A DNA stretch of 46,617 bases from Schoenoplectus triqueter (lineage: Eukaryota; Streptophyta; Magnoliopsida; Poales; Cyperaceae), in NCBI GenBank assembly GCA_964058805.1, contig CAXKVV010001266.1, positions 1-46,617 of the forward strand, written 5' to 3'. The notes beneath the pieces were generated by a model. That model was not told where the DNA came from and did no database searches. It was given only the letters and a program-made list of their open reading frames with translations. Positions within the stretch are counted from its first letter, which is position 1; the number at the start of each line of letters is the position of its first letter. Below, one piece after another: positions 1 through 11,005 of this stretch. The translations under genes and the position numbers were made by a program.

Positions 1-235
1 ATAGATGATATATTTATAAATAATTTTTGAATACGAAGCTGAACTGAGCAAATATTATCTGCTCCATTTACATCCCTATGAATGGATAATCTGATTTTTT
101 AATTTGAACCCGTATGCATTAAAAATAATTATCCAATAATTAAATAATAATTTAGAGATCAAAATCACTTAATCAAGGATATAAACGAAATAAAAGGGAG
201 AGTGATCAAGGCGATAGAGGCAAATGCGCCTCTGA

Positions 236-1105
236 AGGTTCGTTTGATAAATCAAAGAAGAGAAGGGATCACATGATAATGGTTATCTTTCACAATGGAT
301 TTTTAAATAAATATGAAAAATAAGTATCTTCTTATAGATTGGTGGTGATTAAAATTTCATACAATTTCATTACTATTTGATAGTTCATCAAAGATTGTTA
401 AATTATAATTTTTGTAAAGTGCATGACATTTTGATGGTCTTTGATGGACTAGCAAACAATAATGAAATTACATTAAATTTTAATTACCATCAATCTATAA
501 GTAGAAGAACATATCTATAAAATTTTTTTTCTATTTTTAAGATTTTTTCATATTTATTTGGAGATCCATTATCAATATTGTTAAGATAACCCATTGTCAA
601 GGGATCCCTTCCCATTAAAGAATAGCTTTGGAAGAGTGGTAGTTTTGAAATAGTGGTATTCGTAACTATCTAGAAGAAAAAAAAAATATCATTTGACAGT
701 AGTTAATCAGAATGGTTAAAATGTTGATAATTATGACGCTAACAATCATGATGATAAAATAATAATAAAAATACAAATAATTATAATTATAATAATATAA
801 TACACCATAATTAAATAATAGTAAAATAATAATAATAATAATATAATAGTTAATAAAAATAATTATTATTATTAATAGTGATGATAATATAATAGTTAAT
901 AAAAATAATAATTATAATATAATATAATAATATAATACAACATAATTAAATAATAATTATTATTTTACAATAGCTAAAATGATATACTATTTATAATTTG
1001 GTATATCGATGTAACACTCTTTTATATTTTTATACTTAGTCTAAAATTTATTTATCAAAATAATAATACTATTTCTATTTTTGCTATTTCAAAGGGTGCC
1101 AACCC
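236..1105 (-). mobile_element. Tourist/PIF-like element, degraded, split by a Mutator-like MITE
   Basis: One end (236-259) reads GGTTCGTTTGATAAATC and matches the end of the related copy at 43413-43721. The body resumes at about 623, with the 'GGAAGAGTGGTA' block and a short ATT/AAT-rich core. It runs to about 1105, where a degraded end with the TTGGCA block lies. It is a shrunken copy of the family seen complete at 3147-4378 and 11544-12754, here in reverse orientation. The Mutator-like MITE at 260-613 interrupts it. No transposase is encoded. The outer TSD is not clear, so the ends are accurate only to a few bases. Confidence 0.65.
260..613. mobile_element. Mutator-like fold-back MITE with 9-bp TSD
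   Basis: This 354-bp non-coding element has inverted ends (GAGAAGGGATCACATGATAATGG at the left, the complement of CCATTGTCAAGGGATCCCTTCCC at the right). Its long AT-rich arms are largely complementary, with the 'CATCAAAGATTGTTAAATTATAA' and 'ATGGTCTTTGATGGAC' blocks facing each other. The flanks ATCAAAGAA (251-259) and ATTAAAGAA (614-622) are a 9-bp target-site duplication with one mismatch. It belongs with the elements at 2874-4437, 11006-11407 and 24333-24706. The 9-bp duplication is typical of Mutator-like transposition; that assignment is inferred. Confidence 0.7.
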
Positions 1106-1779
1106 TAGGAGAGGAGGAATAAAGCTAGTGTTATAGCTCTACGTGCAATAAACAATTAATCAAGTCCAAGCAACCCATTCTTCATTTGTAAATTACACTT
1201 ATTAATTTAATTATAAAATTTATAAAGAGGAATACTCGCGTCCGCTCTATTTGATTAATTCATATATTCTCAGATCTAACTTTTTACGTAAAATTTGATT
1301 CCTGACTAAAGATATAATATTATTTGTGGAAAAAGGCAGGATACATTTTCCGAAAAAGGTAAATGCATAAAACTAGGATTCTAATTAAAATTATCATTGG
1401 TTTGCTGATATATACAGGGAGAAATATGGAGCATCATGTGAAGAGAAAATATTCTTACGTCCATATTTTGCATACCGTAGTGCATTCAGAAGTATTTATA
1501 CTTAACAAAAAGGTGGTTGTATCTAGTATGAAAGTGTTTATCATTTTTTTCTTTCTTTTAGATATGATTGTAGAAAAATAAGTTAAAACCTTTGTTACAT
1601 AAGTACATAAAACAACTTCATTACTTTTAATTCAAGTCACCTAAGGTATAAAACGAATTTGTCATTAAGTACAAATACTTTCTAAAAATGTGTAAATAAA
1701 AGATGTAATTAATAAAATTGTAGGTTGACTTTTTTTTCTCCTTTTATGAGTAGTTCGTGTGTTGGCTTCTACTGAAAAG
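1106..1779. other. Intergenic, nothing recognised
   Basis: This is AT-rich sequence. An open frame of about 70 codons at 1363-1581 shows no family resemblance and low-complexity composition. I see no RNA gene and no clear repeat boundary. Confidence 0.5.
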
Positions 1780-1909
1780 CAGGGGTGGAACCAAGGTAGA
1801 AGTCAGCCGGCGTCCGGACACCCCTCGGTTCACTAAAATTTTTTTTTTATCTGAACATTTTTTTTATTTGAATCGGACACCCCATCGATCGTTTCTGATT
1901 CCGCCCCTG
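1780..1909. mobile_element. Small hAT-like MITE
   Basis: The 130-bp element starts CAGGGGTGGAACCAAGG and ends with its near-complement, CTGATTCCGCCCCTG. It is flanked by CTGAAAAG (1772-1779) and CTGAAAGT (1910-1917), a likely 8-bp duplication with two changes. Internal blocks 'CGGACACCCC' and 'TCGGACACCCC' repeat. A degraded relative (GGCGGAGCCA ... TCTGCCTCT) lies near 32986-33135. The hAT assignment rests on TSD length and the CAGGGG terminus. Confidence 0.55.
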
Positions 1910-1917
1910 CTGAAAGT

Positions 1918-2864
1918 AACGTAATATAGTAGTTTGACCAACAAATAAATATGTGAAACATTTGACTTTACTAAGATTATGTTTACTGTGGCATATAGGT
2001 GGTAATTAGCAATAAAAATATGATTGTAGTGGACCGAATATTTAATGAGAGAGGACAGCAATAAGACGTACATATAGTAAAAGGGAGGTGATTCTCAACC
2101 GTTAAACAAAAAAAATTAATTCTGATAAAAAAATGGTTACACATGTAAGAGTAAAGGGGGGGCAAGTATCTTTTTATAGCCTAGTGTGTACTGTCTAGAT
2201 TCAACCTGTCACTAAATATCACGTATAATTAAATTAAAGATCATAATTTGATATATCACGTTTTTTTAAATAACTGCACTACATTGTTATAAAATATGAT
2301 AGATTAATTGACAATGTTTAATAACATAATTATTCACGACAATAGCTTTCTAAATAAGTTTGGAAAAATTATACAGATAAAAATATTTATTGATGTATTC
2401 TTAAATTTAGTTAAAAATCAGTTATATTTCAAATGTCATGCAATTTATGTATCATTTAATATTTTATTCAAATACTACTAAAGTTATATAAAGTTTGTAA
2501 ATGTTCAAACTTAATAGTCTTAGATAGAATATCAAATGATACTTAAATTATATAAAAAATTGAAATAATTATTTATAAATTTATAAACTTTTTAATCTTA
2601 AAGACAAATTTTAAAGTCATCATCAAAATAATCAAGTCAAACATTGTCAAATTAAACATAACCACGGTAAAAAAACAAATATAAGCAAAAATGTCCGAAT
2701 ATTTTTAGATATTTTCTTGAACATTCTTGATTCTTCATATCTCGCCCCAATCCAAATCTTGTTCCCGGAGGTAATTTAACGGTATTGATTGACATCCCCT
2801 ACTCCGTTCGAACCGGGTGACTTCAATGTATTTTTATTCTGAGAAGAATGACACAATCCACCTA
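1918..2864. other. Intergenic, nothing recognised
   Basis: This is AT-rich DNA with weakly repetitive stretches. Some blocks at 2400-2640 resemble arms of the Mutator-like MITE family but lack recognisable ends. No gene is visible. Confidence 0.45.
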
Positions 2865-2873
2865 TTTCATTAA

Positions 2874-4437
2874 GGGTGGGATCACTTGACAATGGTTATT
2901 TTGAAAATCTTGATAATAGGTTCTTAAATAAATATCCCAAAAAAATTAAAAATAAAAAAATGTAGACATAATCTTCTATCTATAAATTGATAGTCATTCA
3001 AATTTCATATAATTGCATTATCATTAGATATTTCATCAAAAACTGTTAAATTATGACCGTTGTAAATTGTATAAAATTTTGATAATCTTTGATGGAATAT
3101 CAAACGATAATGAAATTACATGAAATTTAAACCACTAACAATCTATGGGTATGTTTGGCACTCAATGTAATAGCAAAAAGTTAGAATAAAATTGCTATTC
3201 CGACGAATTAGTTTGCCAAATAAATTTTAGACTAAGTAGAATAGTGCAAAAGAGTGTTAATCCAATATACTAAGTTATAGGTGGTATACCATATTAGCTC
3301 TCGTCGGAATAGCGATTATTGTTTGATTATATTGTATTATATTATTATATTATGATTATGATTATGATTATGGTTATGATTTTTTTAGAATTATATTATT
3401 ATATTATAATATATTATGATTTATTATTATATTAATATTATGATTATTATTTTTTTATCATCACAGTTAGTATTATAAAAATATTTATTTTACTATTATT
3501 TATTATCATTATATTATAATAATATAATTTTAGTATTATAATATTATATTATGAATATAAATATGATTACTTTATTATTATATTATTATAATTATGATTA
3601 TTTATTATTATGATATTATTATTATTATTTTATTATTATAATTATGATTATTATATTATTATAATTATAATTATTTATTATTATGATCATATTATTATTA
3701 TATTATTATAATAATTATTATTTATTTTTATTATTATATGATTATATTATTATAATTATGATTATTTATTATTATATTTTGATTATGGTTATATTATCAT
3801 TATATTATTATGATTATGACAATGATTATTATTGTGTTGTATTATTTTTATTTTTATATGATATTATATTAATATAATTATAGTGATGATTATATTATTA
3901 TTATTATTTATTATTATTATTATATTATTTTGATTACGACTATGATTATGATTATTATTTAATTATGTTATATTATATTATTATATTATGATTATATTAT
4001 TAAATTTATAATTATTTATTATTATTATTATTATATTTTATATTATATTATGATTATATTTATATTTTTATTATATTATTATGATTATAACCATGAATAT
4101 TATTATTTATTATGATTATGGATTATGATTATTTTATTATTGTTATATTATTATTATTATTATTATTTTACTATTATTTTTATTATCATCATCATTGTTA
4201 GTATCATAATTATCCATATATTTAACTATTCTGATTAACAACTGTCAAACGATATTTTTGTTCTTCCGAATTGTCAAAAAATACCACTCTTATATCACTC
4301 TTTCAAAAAGACACTATTCTATCACTCTTTTAAAATTACCACTCTTCTAAAGTTATTTTTTAATTTGCCAAACGAACTTATAAGTATAGGTACACATTTT
4401 TAAGTTTTTTTTAAGCCATTGTGAAGGATCCCCACCC
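2874..4437. mobile_element. Mutator-like fold-back MITE split by a Tourist-like element
   Basis: The ends are GGGTGGGATCACTTGACAATGG at the left and CCATTGTGAAGGATCCCCACCC at the right, imperfect inverted repeats. Flanking copies of TTTCATTAA at 2865-2873 and 4438-4446 form an exact 9-bp target-site duplication. The element's own sequence is 2874-3146 plus 4382-4437, about 330 bp, the usual size for the family here. The interval 3147-4378 is a later Tourist-like insertion. Confidence 0.85.
3147..4378 (+). mobile_element. Tourist/PIF-like element with ATT-rich core, 3-bp TSD TAT
   Basis: The left end GGGTATGTTTGGCACTCAATG and the right end TTTGCCAAACGAACT are imperfect inverted repeats. TAT flanks both sides (3144-3146, 4379-4381), and removing the element rejoins the host MITE cleanly at 'AATCTATAAG'. 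Conserved subterminal blocks occur at the left ('GCTATTCCGACGAATTA', 'TAGCTCTCGTCGGAATAGCGA') and the right ('CACTATTCTATCACTCTTT'). About 850 bp between them is imperfect ATT/TTA trinucleotide repeat. There is no transposase, so it is non-autonomous. The Tourist/PIF assignment follows from the 3-bp TSD and GGGTATGTTTGG-like terminus. Confidence 0.8.
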
Positions 4438-4446
4438 TTTCATTAA

Positions 4447-5408
4447 TTGTTACTTTTGTTCACCCGATGGCCAATACAACTGACAGATGTTTTCTTCATC
4501 CAGCTGGCTATTGTTAGAATGTTAATGGCAAATGCGATCTCGAGTTCTGGACCAGTGCTCAACTGGGGGATGATCTTCACGTGATCTTCCCTGTTTCTTT
4601 CTTTCTTTTTTTTTTGTTTGAAGGGTATAACTAACTAGATTATTTAGGCATGTAAAAAGATTGATACAGACCTATCTAGAACCACATCAATTTTTGAGCT
4701 GTCAAGTGACTAAACTATTGTAGGTTTTTCTCAAAAAAAAAAAACTAAACTATTGTAGGCGCTTTCCTTTGTTTTCTAATTGCAAGTCATGGACAAACCT
4801 ACTAATTATTTAAAATTTCTCAGGTGATTAAGACAGGAAAATGGGGCTGAGATCTAACCAATTACATCTAATTAATCGTAGCGTTGTACCAATTGATATA
4901 TGAGCGATTCTCAATAACATTTGTCAGCAGATACATATTGAGATAGGAATTACTAAATTTTGACTGCAAGATAATACACACGCCAAACAAACCATCCAAT
5001 GAAGTTCTGTACACAATTTGTTGTCTAACATAGTTTCAGGCCAAGAACTGAAGTAGGCATATTAAGGAATCACACATAGAGAAATTGTATTATTCAGACG
5101 AGTACTTGTATGATTTAGAGTAGCAGGCTAAGAGTATTGTTTAATATCAGGTTTTGTTTTGGCATATATAGCCATGTAATATAACGTTGTAAATAATATT
5201 CTGCTTCAAAAAAAAAAGTAAACATATTAAGTGACAAGGTTGAAATGAGAACACTTTTATTCATGATAAATTATGGTGTACAACGGGTCATAATCTAACA
5301 AGGTTGTAATTACAAATTATCAATGGTGTGGTCAATAATATACGAAAAATAGAGGCATTGCCATCTATATCTAAAAAGGATCATTGAATGACACAAACCT
5401 TATTGGTT
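4447..5408. other. Intergenic, nothing recognised
   Basis: This is AT-rich with short homopolymer runs. A direct repeat of 'ACTAAACTATTGTAGG' lies near 4710-4760. I see no gene or RNA. Confidence 0.45.
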
Positions 5409-5409
5409 G

Positions 5410-5436
<27 letters not shown>
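5409..5436. repeat. (TA)n microsatellite
   Basis: This is a pure TA dinucleotide run immediately left of the fold-back element at 5437. A second TA run lies at its right edge, suggesting insertion into, or expansion at, a TA-rich target. Confidence 0.9.
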
Positions 5437-5440
<4 letters not shown>

Positions 5441-5843
5441 AATTAGACTATGGTGCTTTGTAAAGCACAAAAATGTTGTGTGCTTTGCGCTTTATTATTA
5501 ATTTTAAGTCAGAAATGATCGATTCAAACCGTTCAATCTAATCTTCATATCAAAGTCTATTAGTAAACCAAATTTTATATTTTTTGGAATTCATTTGCTA
5601 TTTTTTTGGATAAGGGAAAAACCGTCATTTTTGGATGAATCAAAATTCTCAGATCAAGTAATTTTCTCCTCATCAGAAAAAATAGCAAAATTTTTTTAAA
5701 AAATATAAAATTTGATTTACTAATAGATTTTAATATGAAGATTAGATTGAACTGTTCGTATCGATTATTTCTGACTTGAAATTAAAAATAGAGCGCAAAA
5801 CACACAACGCCTTTGTGTTTTGCAAAGCACCATAATCGGACTA
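5437..5843. mobile_element. Long fold-back (hairpin) MITE
   Basis: About 165-bp arms face each other around a roughly 90-bp centre. The left arm begins ATTAGACTATGGTGCTTTG, and the reverse complement of the right arm reads GTCCGATTATGGTGCTTTGC. The similarity continues inward through TGTTGTGTGCTTTGCGC, AAGTCAGAAATGATCGAT, TTCAATCTAATCTTCATAT and AAATTTTATATTTTT. Transcription across it would give a long double-stranded RNA. TA repeats flank both edges, so a TSD cannot be defined and the superfamily is uncertain. Confidence 0.75.
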
Positions 5844-5865
5844 TATATATATATATAGAGAGAGA

Positions 5866-6150
5866 GAGGGGCTATGGTGTTTCGCGAAATACAAAACCTC
5901 TCGCGCTTCATGTCCATATCTCGAATTTGAAAGTCCAAACGGTCGATCCAAACTATTGAACATGATCTTCATATTGAAATATCTTTGGAGATCAAATTTC
6001 ATATTTTTAAAATTTTTTTGTTATTTTTAGATGAGTACAAAGTTTGTTATTTCTGCATCATTCAATACTAATGATTTTCCACTATAGTGCTATAGACCGG
6101 TTCTTAGTTCTCAAAATCGAAATGATCGATCCGAACCACTCAAAATAACC
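5866..6150. mobile_element. Diverged half-copy of the 5437-5843 family
   Basis: It begins GGCTATGGTGTTTCGCGAAATAC and carries the blocks 'CGGTCGATCCAAAC', 'ATGATCTTCATATTGAAAT' and 'AAATTTCATATTTTT' in the same order as the left arm of the neighbouring hairpin element. A second, partial arm relic near 6118 ('AAATGATCGATCCGAACC') follows. No intact terminus is visible on the right. Confidence 0.45.
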
Positions 6151-6416
6151 AATTGAAAGATATCTAATAACATTTGCACCCTTCTTTCCCTTTCATTAGA
6201 CTACGTAATATTGTAATTGATTTGCTGTTCTTCATCATTAATCATCAGAATATAGGAAATTAATAGTAAAAAGTTCACACAATTTGAAAAAAAGAAACAT
6301 ATGAGGTACAGGAACACCCACCTATAGATTGGTGAAGTAAAGGTCAATGTTTTAATTTGCAAATGCCGAATGCGTGCTGGAGCAATTCATGGAGAAAAGT
6401 GAATATGTGATAAGAA

Positions 6417-6983
6417 GTGAGCAAGGTGACAGGGATAGACTTGCCGGCAATTCTTAATCCGGATGGAGGAAATTTTCATGGAAGTTTGAATGTAGGAATT
6501 CAAAATTCAAAGAAAATTCTTCTGCTGTTGTGGATCCCGGCAAGTCATCCTTGGCTGCATTCTTCTCTCAGCCTTTATGCAAAACACTGTTTCAACATCT
6601 CTCTTTGATTATTTTTTTTCTTTTTTGAATGGTTTATGATCTCATCTCAATCTCTCTCCCCCTCCCTCCACATGCTAGAGAGCCATATGTTAAAAGAAGA
6701 GAGCAAGATGTAGCCAAGGACACACTTGCCGGCAACTCCAAATCCAGAGAAAACAAACTACAAAGTAATATATGCAACTCAAATTCCAGCAATTGGAGAT
6801 GCCATGAAACTAGGTGCGAATCCGGATGCCGGCAAGTCATCCTTGGCTGCACTCTACTCTCTACCTCTTTACAAATGGATCCTTGGCTACGATCTCTCTC
6901 CTAATAAATCTTTAATTAAGAAGTTATGCGGAGAATGCTTTGATGGAGGCATTGATGTGAGCAACACTATTTATAGGCAATGA
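6417..6983 (+). other. Coding-like segment with internal duplication, unrecognised
   Basis: Two stretches (about 6418-6600 and 6699-6900) share blocks such as 'GAGCAAG', 'CTTGCCGGCAA', 'AATCCGGATG' and 'CCGGCAAGTCATCCTTGGCTGC'. They look like a diverged tandem duplication. The second holds an ATG-started open frame at 6726-6983 (85 aa), rich in Pro, Ala, Lys and Gly, with the peptide NPDAGKSSLAALYSLPLYKW. The first encodes a related DPGKSSLAAFF-like string in another frame. Base composition is less AT-rich than the surroundings. I recognise no family. It could be an exon, a decayed gene or a captured fragment. Confidence 0.3.
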
Positions 6984-7387
6984 AGGAGCCCCGAGAGGGA
7001 CGACTCAGGGAAGGAAATGTTATCTCTTTGTTTTGGACAAAATATTTTAAAAATATATATGTAAGCTTTGAGAAGAGAATTTCACATGGTATGTGTGAAA
7101 ACACTGATTGTGATGGCTATTCAAAATTTGCCTTTTATGGTTAGGTGTAATGATCCTTTTCAGGATATAAATGCATGTCAGTTTAATTTCCATTTTGGCA
7201 AAACAATTTTGTATCATGCGGTGCTAGTTCTTCACCGGAACAGACCTATGCAGCAGCTTATACAATTTTATCATCAACATGACAATTAATAAGAAATTGG
7301 TGCTTTATAAATGATCTATCGTAATATGCCATTGAAGTGTCAAAAGGAACCAATAAAAGCATGTGCACATTCTATTGACTACAGAGT

Positions 7388-7426
<39 letters not shown>

Positions 7427-8439
7427 TATATATATATATATATTAATTTGAAATTATATTTCAATTGAAAATTGTCAATATTATTAAGTTGAATAACTTA
7501 TCTTTTGTGTTGACATTCAGTCTTTGGTTTGTTGCAAAAGTAACGCGGCCAATATTTTCCATATGAAGTGTTACATGCTTGAAACTCATATGGAAGATAT
7601 TTATGGACATTTAAAATTAGATGACTTGGACCCTTTTAATCTAAAGAAGAAGAAAACCAAAAAAAAGATATATCAATTATTTTGGTTATAATAACTATGA
7701 CAAATTATGTTTTTTTTTTAAATATAAATGTATTAGTATTGCATACAACTTTGGTCATCAAAGACGAGTATTCATTTCATGGTAGTTCCTTTTATTAAAC
7801 AACATCGGAAACGCTAAAAGAACAGATGACGATGTAAAAGTATATAAAATTTACATTAATTTTCTTTGTATTACTGGTCGTTGGTTGACTTTCTTAATTT
7901 GTTATTTAAATATATCAATTTACATTTCACTATTTATACCAGTGGACGTCAAAGGAAAGAAGTGCGAAGAGACGATCTACTAATAATTATCTTATTAGTT
8001 GTTGTCTTCAACACTCAAGTTACCTTGTTGTCATGTTAGATCATTAGGTAATAACAAATGAACTAGATATCATTAGTTAAAATTCTGTTTGATTTTTTTT
8101 TTTTTGTATTTTATATATCCATTTCTTGTACTCTTGAGAAACATTCGCTCAGGGATGATCTGACAAAATGGGACAATGTTGATGGGTCTCTTGTGGGGCC
8201 CAAAATTGGCCTTTATTATACGTTTGTTAGGCTGTTGTAGGAGAAAATATTGATTGGATAATGACTCAGATTTGGAGAGAGAGAATTAGTATCGTACTAT
8301 TCAAAATATATAAGTGTTAATAAATATGTGACGGGTCAAAGGATATAAACCTCTCAATTCTTAATTTTTTACCAGTATAGCAGATACTTGTACAAACTTT
8401 ATTGGTGTATTTTCTTATGTTGCAATCTCCTTACACACA
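6984..8439. other. Intergenic, nothing recognised apart from TA repeats
   Basis: This is AT-rich DNA. Two (TA)n tracts separated by TTAA occupy about 7393-7443. The open frame at 7068-7289 shows no recognisable motif. No RNA gene is seen. Confidence 0.45.
7393..7443. repeat. (TA)n microsatellite, two adjoining tracts
   Basis: These are near-pure TA dinucleotide tracts interrupted once by TTAA. Confidence 0.9.
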
Positions 8440-8578
8440 CAGCGCTACATCTATTCCGGGCATATTGAATCTGAATTGGCCTACAGGGGAGGATATTTAG
8501 AGGCAGGTGGCCATGGGGCTGAGGTTGCTGGTCTCTTGATGCATGAAACAGCCAAGACAAAAAATGTACCTTAGATTC
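8440..8578 (+). other. Short coding-like segment, unrecognised
   Basis: The frame starting CGCTACATC stays open for about 44 codons to a TAG at 8575. It encodes a Gly-rich peptide containing ELAYRGGYLEAGGHGAEVAG. The segment is less AT-rich than its surroundings and lacks low-complexity bias, so it may be an exon fragment of a lost gene. I cannot name the family. The opposite strand is also open (8399-8587), so the coding strand is not certain. Confidence 0.25.
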
Positions 8579-9552
8579 ATGATTCATCAGTTAATGGGGC
8601 CTGTCCCATGTGGCCATGTGTGCGTGCTCCAAAAAGAAATGTTTGCATCATCCCAATTTGCACCCATTCATATGTCGAGCATGACACCGTACACGTGCCA
8701 CGTGCGAGATGTGTACTCATGTTTATATAATTAACTATTTAATGATCAATTGATCATGATTCAAGACCACTATTCAAACATTATTACTGTGTAGTGTAAG
8801 TGTCAATACCACAAAACCAGTGGCTGAGCCGACATGGTGTCCTAGATTACTAGTCCTAAATCATAAGGAATATTATACAATTGCTATAATTATTATTCCA
8901 TGGTGTTAATTCATCCCCCACTAAAGCACTGACCATTTTATGGATAAATTTTTCAGAATAGCATTTTGATAGCCAAGGCCTAAGGTTGTCAGAATTACTA
9001 TTCCTGCAATCTTTTCATCCTACCCAACCTAATCCTTTTTGCACCGGATTGTGATGTAGCTCGGTTGACGGTTTTTAATTTTGATTAATTCATTAATCCA
9101 TCTGAATCTGATCCGCATGCCTCCGGGGTTATATCATATATTTTTATTAACTATTAGTGTCTTTCATGTTTTGTCAACATAGTAGAATAAAATACTTGCA
9201 TATGCAATGATAAACATATTGTTTATTTGAGCTTTGAGTGTTAAATTTACTAGACTGTCTTTTCATCTTAGATCTTACTGATATAGTGATATGTATTAAT
9301 TATTCTAAAGTTACCTAAATTCCTAAAAATCCTTTCTACAAGGGGCGTTGATGAATGGATATATATGCATGCATGTTGATAAAACCTTGAAACCGGCCGC
9401 CATCTACAAGTCGCTACTTGTTTTTGGAAAAGACGAGTTATTATTACAACTGAACTTGGTATAAGTAGGGCCGCAGGTCGGGGGTCCCACGATCGAGGCC
9501 ACAATGGAGCCCAAGTTTTCTAGTCTCTCTACATTCCACAGCAGCGGGCAGC
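8579..9552. other. Intergenic, nothing recognised
   Basis: This is mixed-composition sequence. A fragment near 8820 ('GGCTGAGCCGACATGGTGTCC') may be a relic of a hAT-like MITE end. No gene model can be supported. Confidence 0.4.
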
Positions 9553-10070
9553 GGGTGTGCAAATGGTTTGCTTAGTTCAAACTTGAAATAATTATATTCA
9601 TTTAAAAAAAAAATTAGTTTGTCAAATTATGAACTGAATTAAATATCTAAAAATTTTAACTGAATAAATCGAAAACCGACTAAACCAAAAAAAATTCAGT
9701 TTATTCAGTTAAATCGAAATTATATTATTTAAAAAGGAATAAAAATATCAAAAATTATAAAAATTGATAAAAAAATAAATAGTTTAAAAAATAAATGAAA
9801 TAACTAAATAAAACTTATAAAAAATAAATATATTCGGATTATCTTTGATATAATCTATATTTATATCAAGTAAAATAAAATCATTTGCTAAATTTTGGAC
9901 TATTCAGTTTATTCGGTTTATCCGATTTAGAAAAATTAAAACCGAATCAAAGGAAAAAAAAATCAAATTAGCTAAAATTTTCAACCGAACCGAAACCGAA
10001 AAACCGAACCAAATAGTTCGAAATTTAACAATCAATTCAAAACCAATTAAACGGATATATTTGCACACCC
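9553..10070. mobile_element. Terminal-inverted-repeat element with 'CCGAACCGAA'-rich interior
   Basis: It starts GGGTGTGCAAATGG and ends ATATTTGCACACCC, giving an 11-bp perfect terminal inverted repeat (GGGTGTGCAAA/TTTGCACACCC). The interior is very A-rich, with many GGTTT/AACCGAA motifs (for example 9975-10010), a composition common in plant hAT-like non-autonomous elements. No target duplication could be found, so the superfamily is uncertain. Confidence 0.55.
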
Positions 10071-10649
10071 TAGCCCCACAGGCCACCGGCCCACAGCGCA
10101 GCACTAATTTGTTCAAATGGATCATCCATCTATTGGTGCGGTGTGGGGACTGAAGGGATGGATGATTGATATCGGAGGCGAGGCGGTGCCACAATTTCTC
10201 TGTTTCTCTCGCTCTCTGCGGCTCTGCGTATTATTTTGTGGGGGCACTTTTATCTCATCCGAGCAAAGTGAAATTGAAGTGCTCGACACTCCAGAGCCAC
10301 TTGCCAAAAGTTACGGCTCAATGGATAATGTTTGTAACTAATTAAAAAGTTTACTTTTGTTGTTTGTTTATTGAATATTACATTGTTTTTGCAATGTAAC
10401 GCTGTCGCACAATTCTATAAATAAATAGGAACAAGGTGTATATATAATTATCAGTAATTAAACATGAATGTATGTTTTTCTTATTTAGCTCATGTCACAA
10501 GGTGATTTTTAGCGAGAGACAGAGATCAACATGAAGAACGGTGAAAGGATCAATGTGCGAAATTATTATTATTTTTTGTTGATTTATGCTATCTACTGTT
10601 GAAGTTTATAGCAGAGAGATATGAGATGAACATGTATTTTATTGATTAT
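10071..10649. other. Intergenic, nothing recognised
   Basis: The interval 10080-10320 is less AT-rich than its surroundings and open in more than one frame on both strands, but shows no family motif. The remainder is AT-rich. Confidence 0.4.
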
Positions 10650-10890
10650 CAGTCACCTAAATAGGTTGATAATTCTTTAATTTTATGTTTTATTATCCAT
10701 TAAAAATCATTATATTGGAATCGTTGTAAATTATCTAAAATTTTGATGATATCTGATGAATTATCAAATGATAACGAAACTACATAAAATTTAAAACACT
10801 ATCAATCTAAAAAGAATATATCTATAATTTTTTTATATTTATTTAAAAGTATAAAAATAACCCATTGTCACCTCTGTCAAATATTTTTTT
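10650..10890. mobile_element. Partial copy of the Mutator-like fold-back MITE family
   Basis: The arm blocks 'GTTGATAATTCTTTAAT', 'GATGATATCTGATGAATTATC', 'AACTACATAAAATTTAAAAC' and 'ATAACCCATTGTCA' follow the same order as in the complete copies, but both termini are degraded. Boundaries are approximate. Confidence 0.5.
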
Positions 10891-11005
10891 ATCATAAAAC
10901 CTTGCCGTATCCTATCATTGAATATTGTTGAGTTTTGTATCCGCCTCCAAGGAAAAGGTTTCAATTGCTACACAACCTACTCCAAACTTGCAAATTCAAC
11001 ATAAA

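Noticed and set aside
3683..3877. Open frame rich in Tyr, Ile and Leu
   Set aside because: It is produced by the imperfect ATT repeat core of a Tourist-like element. Similar frames at 11553-11909, 12159-12548 and 36192-36504 have the same cause.
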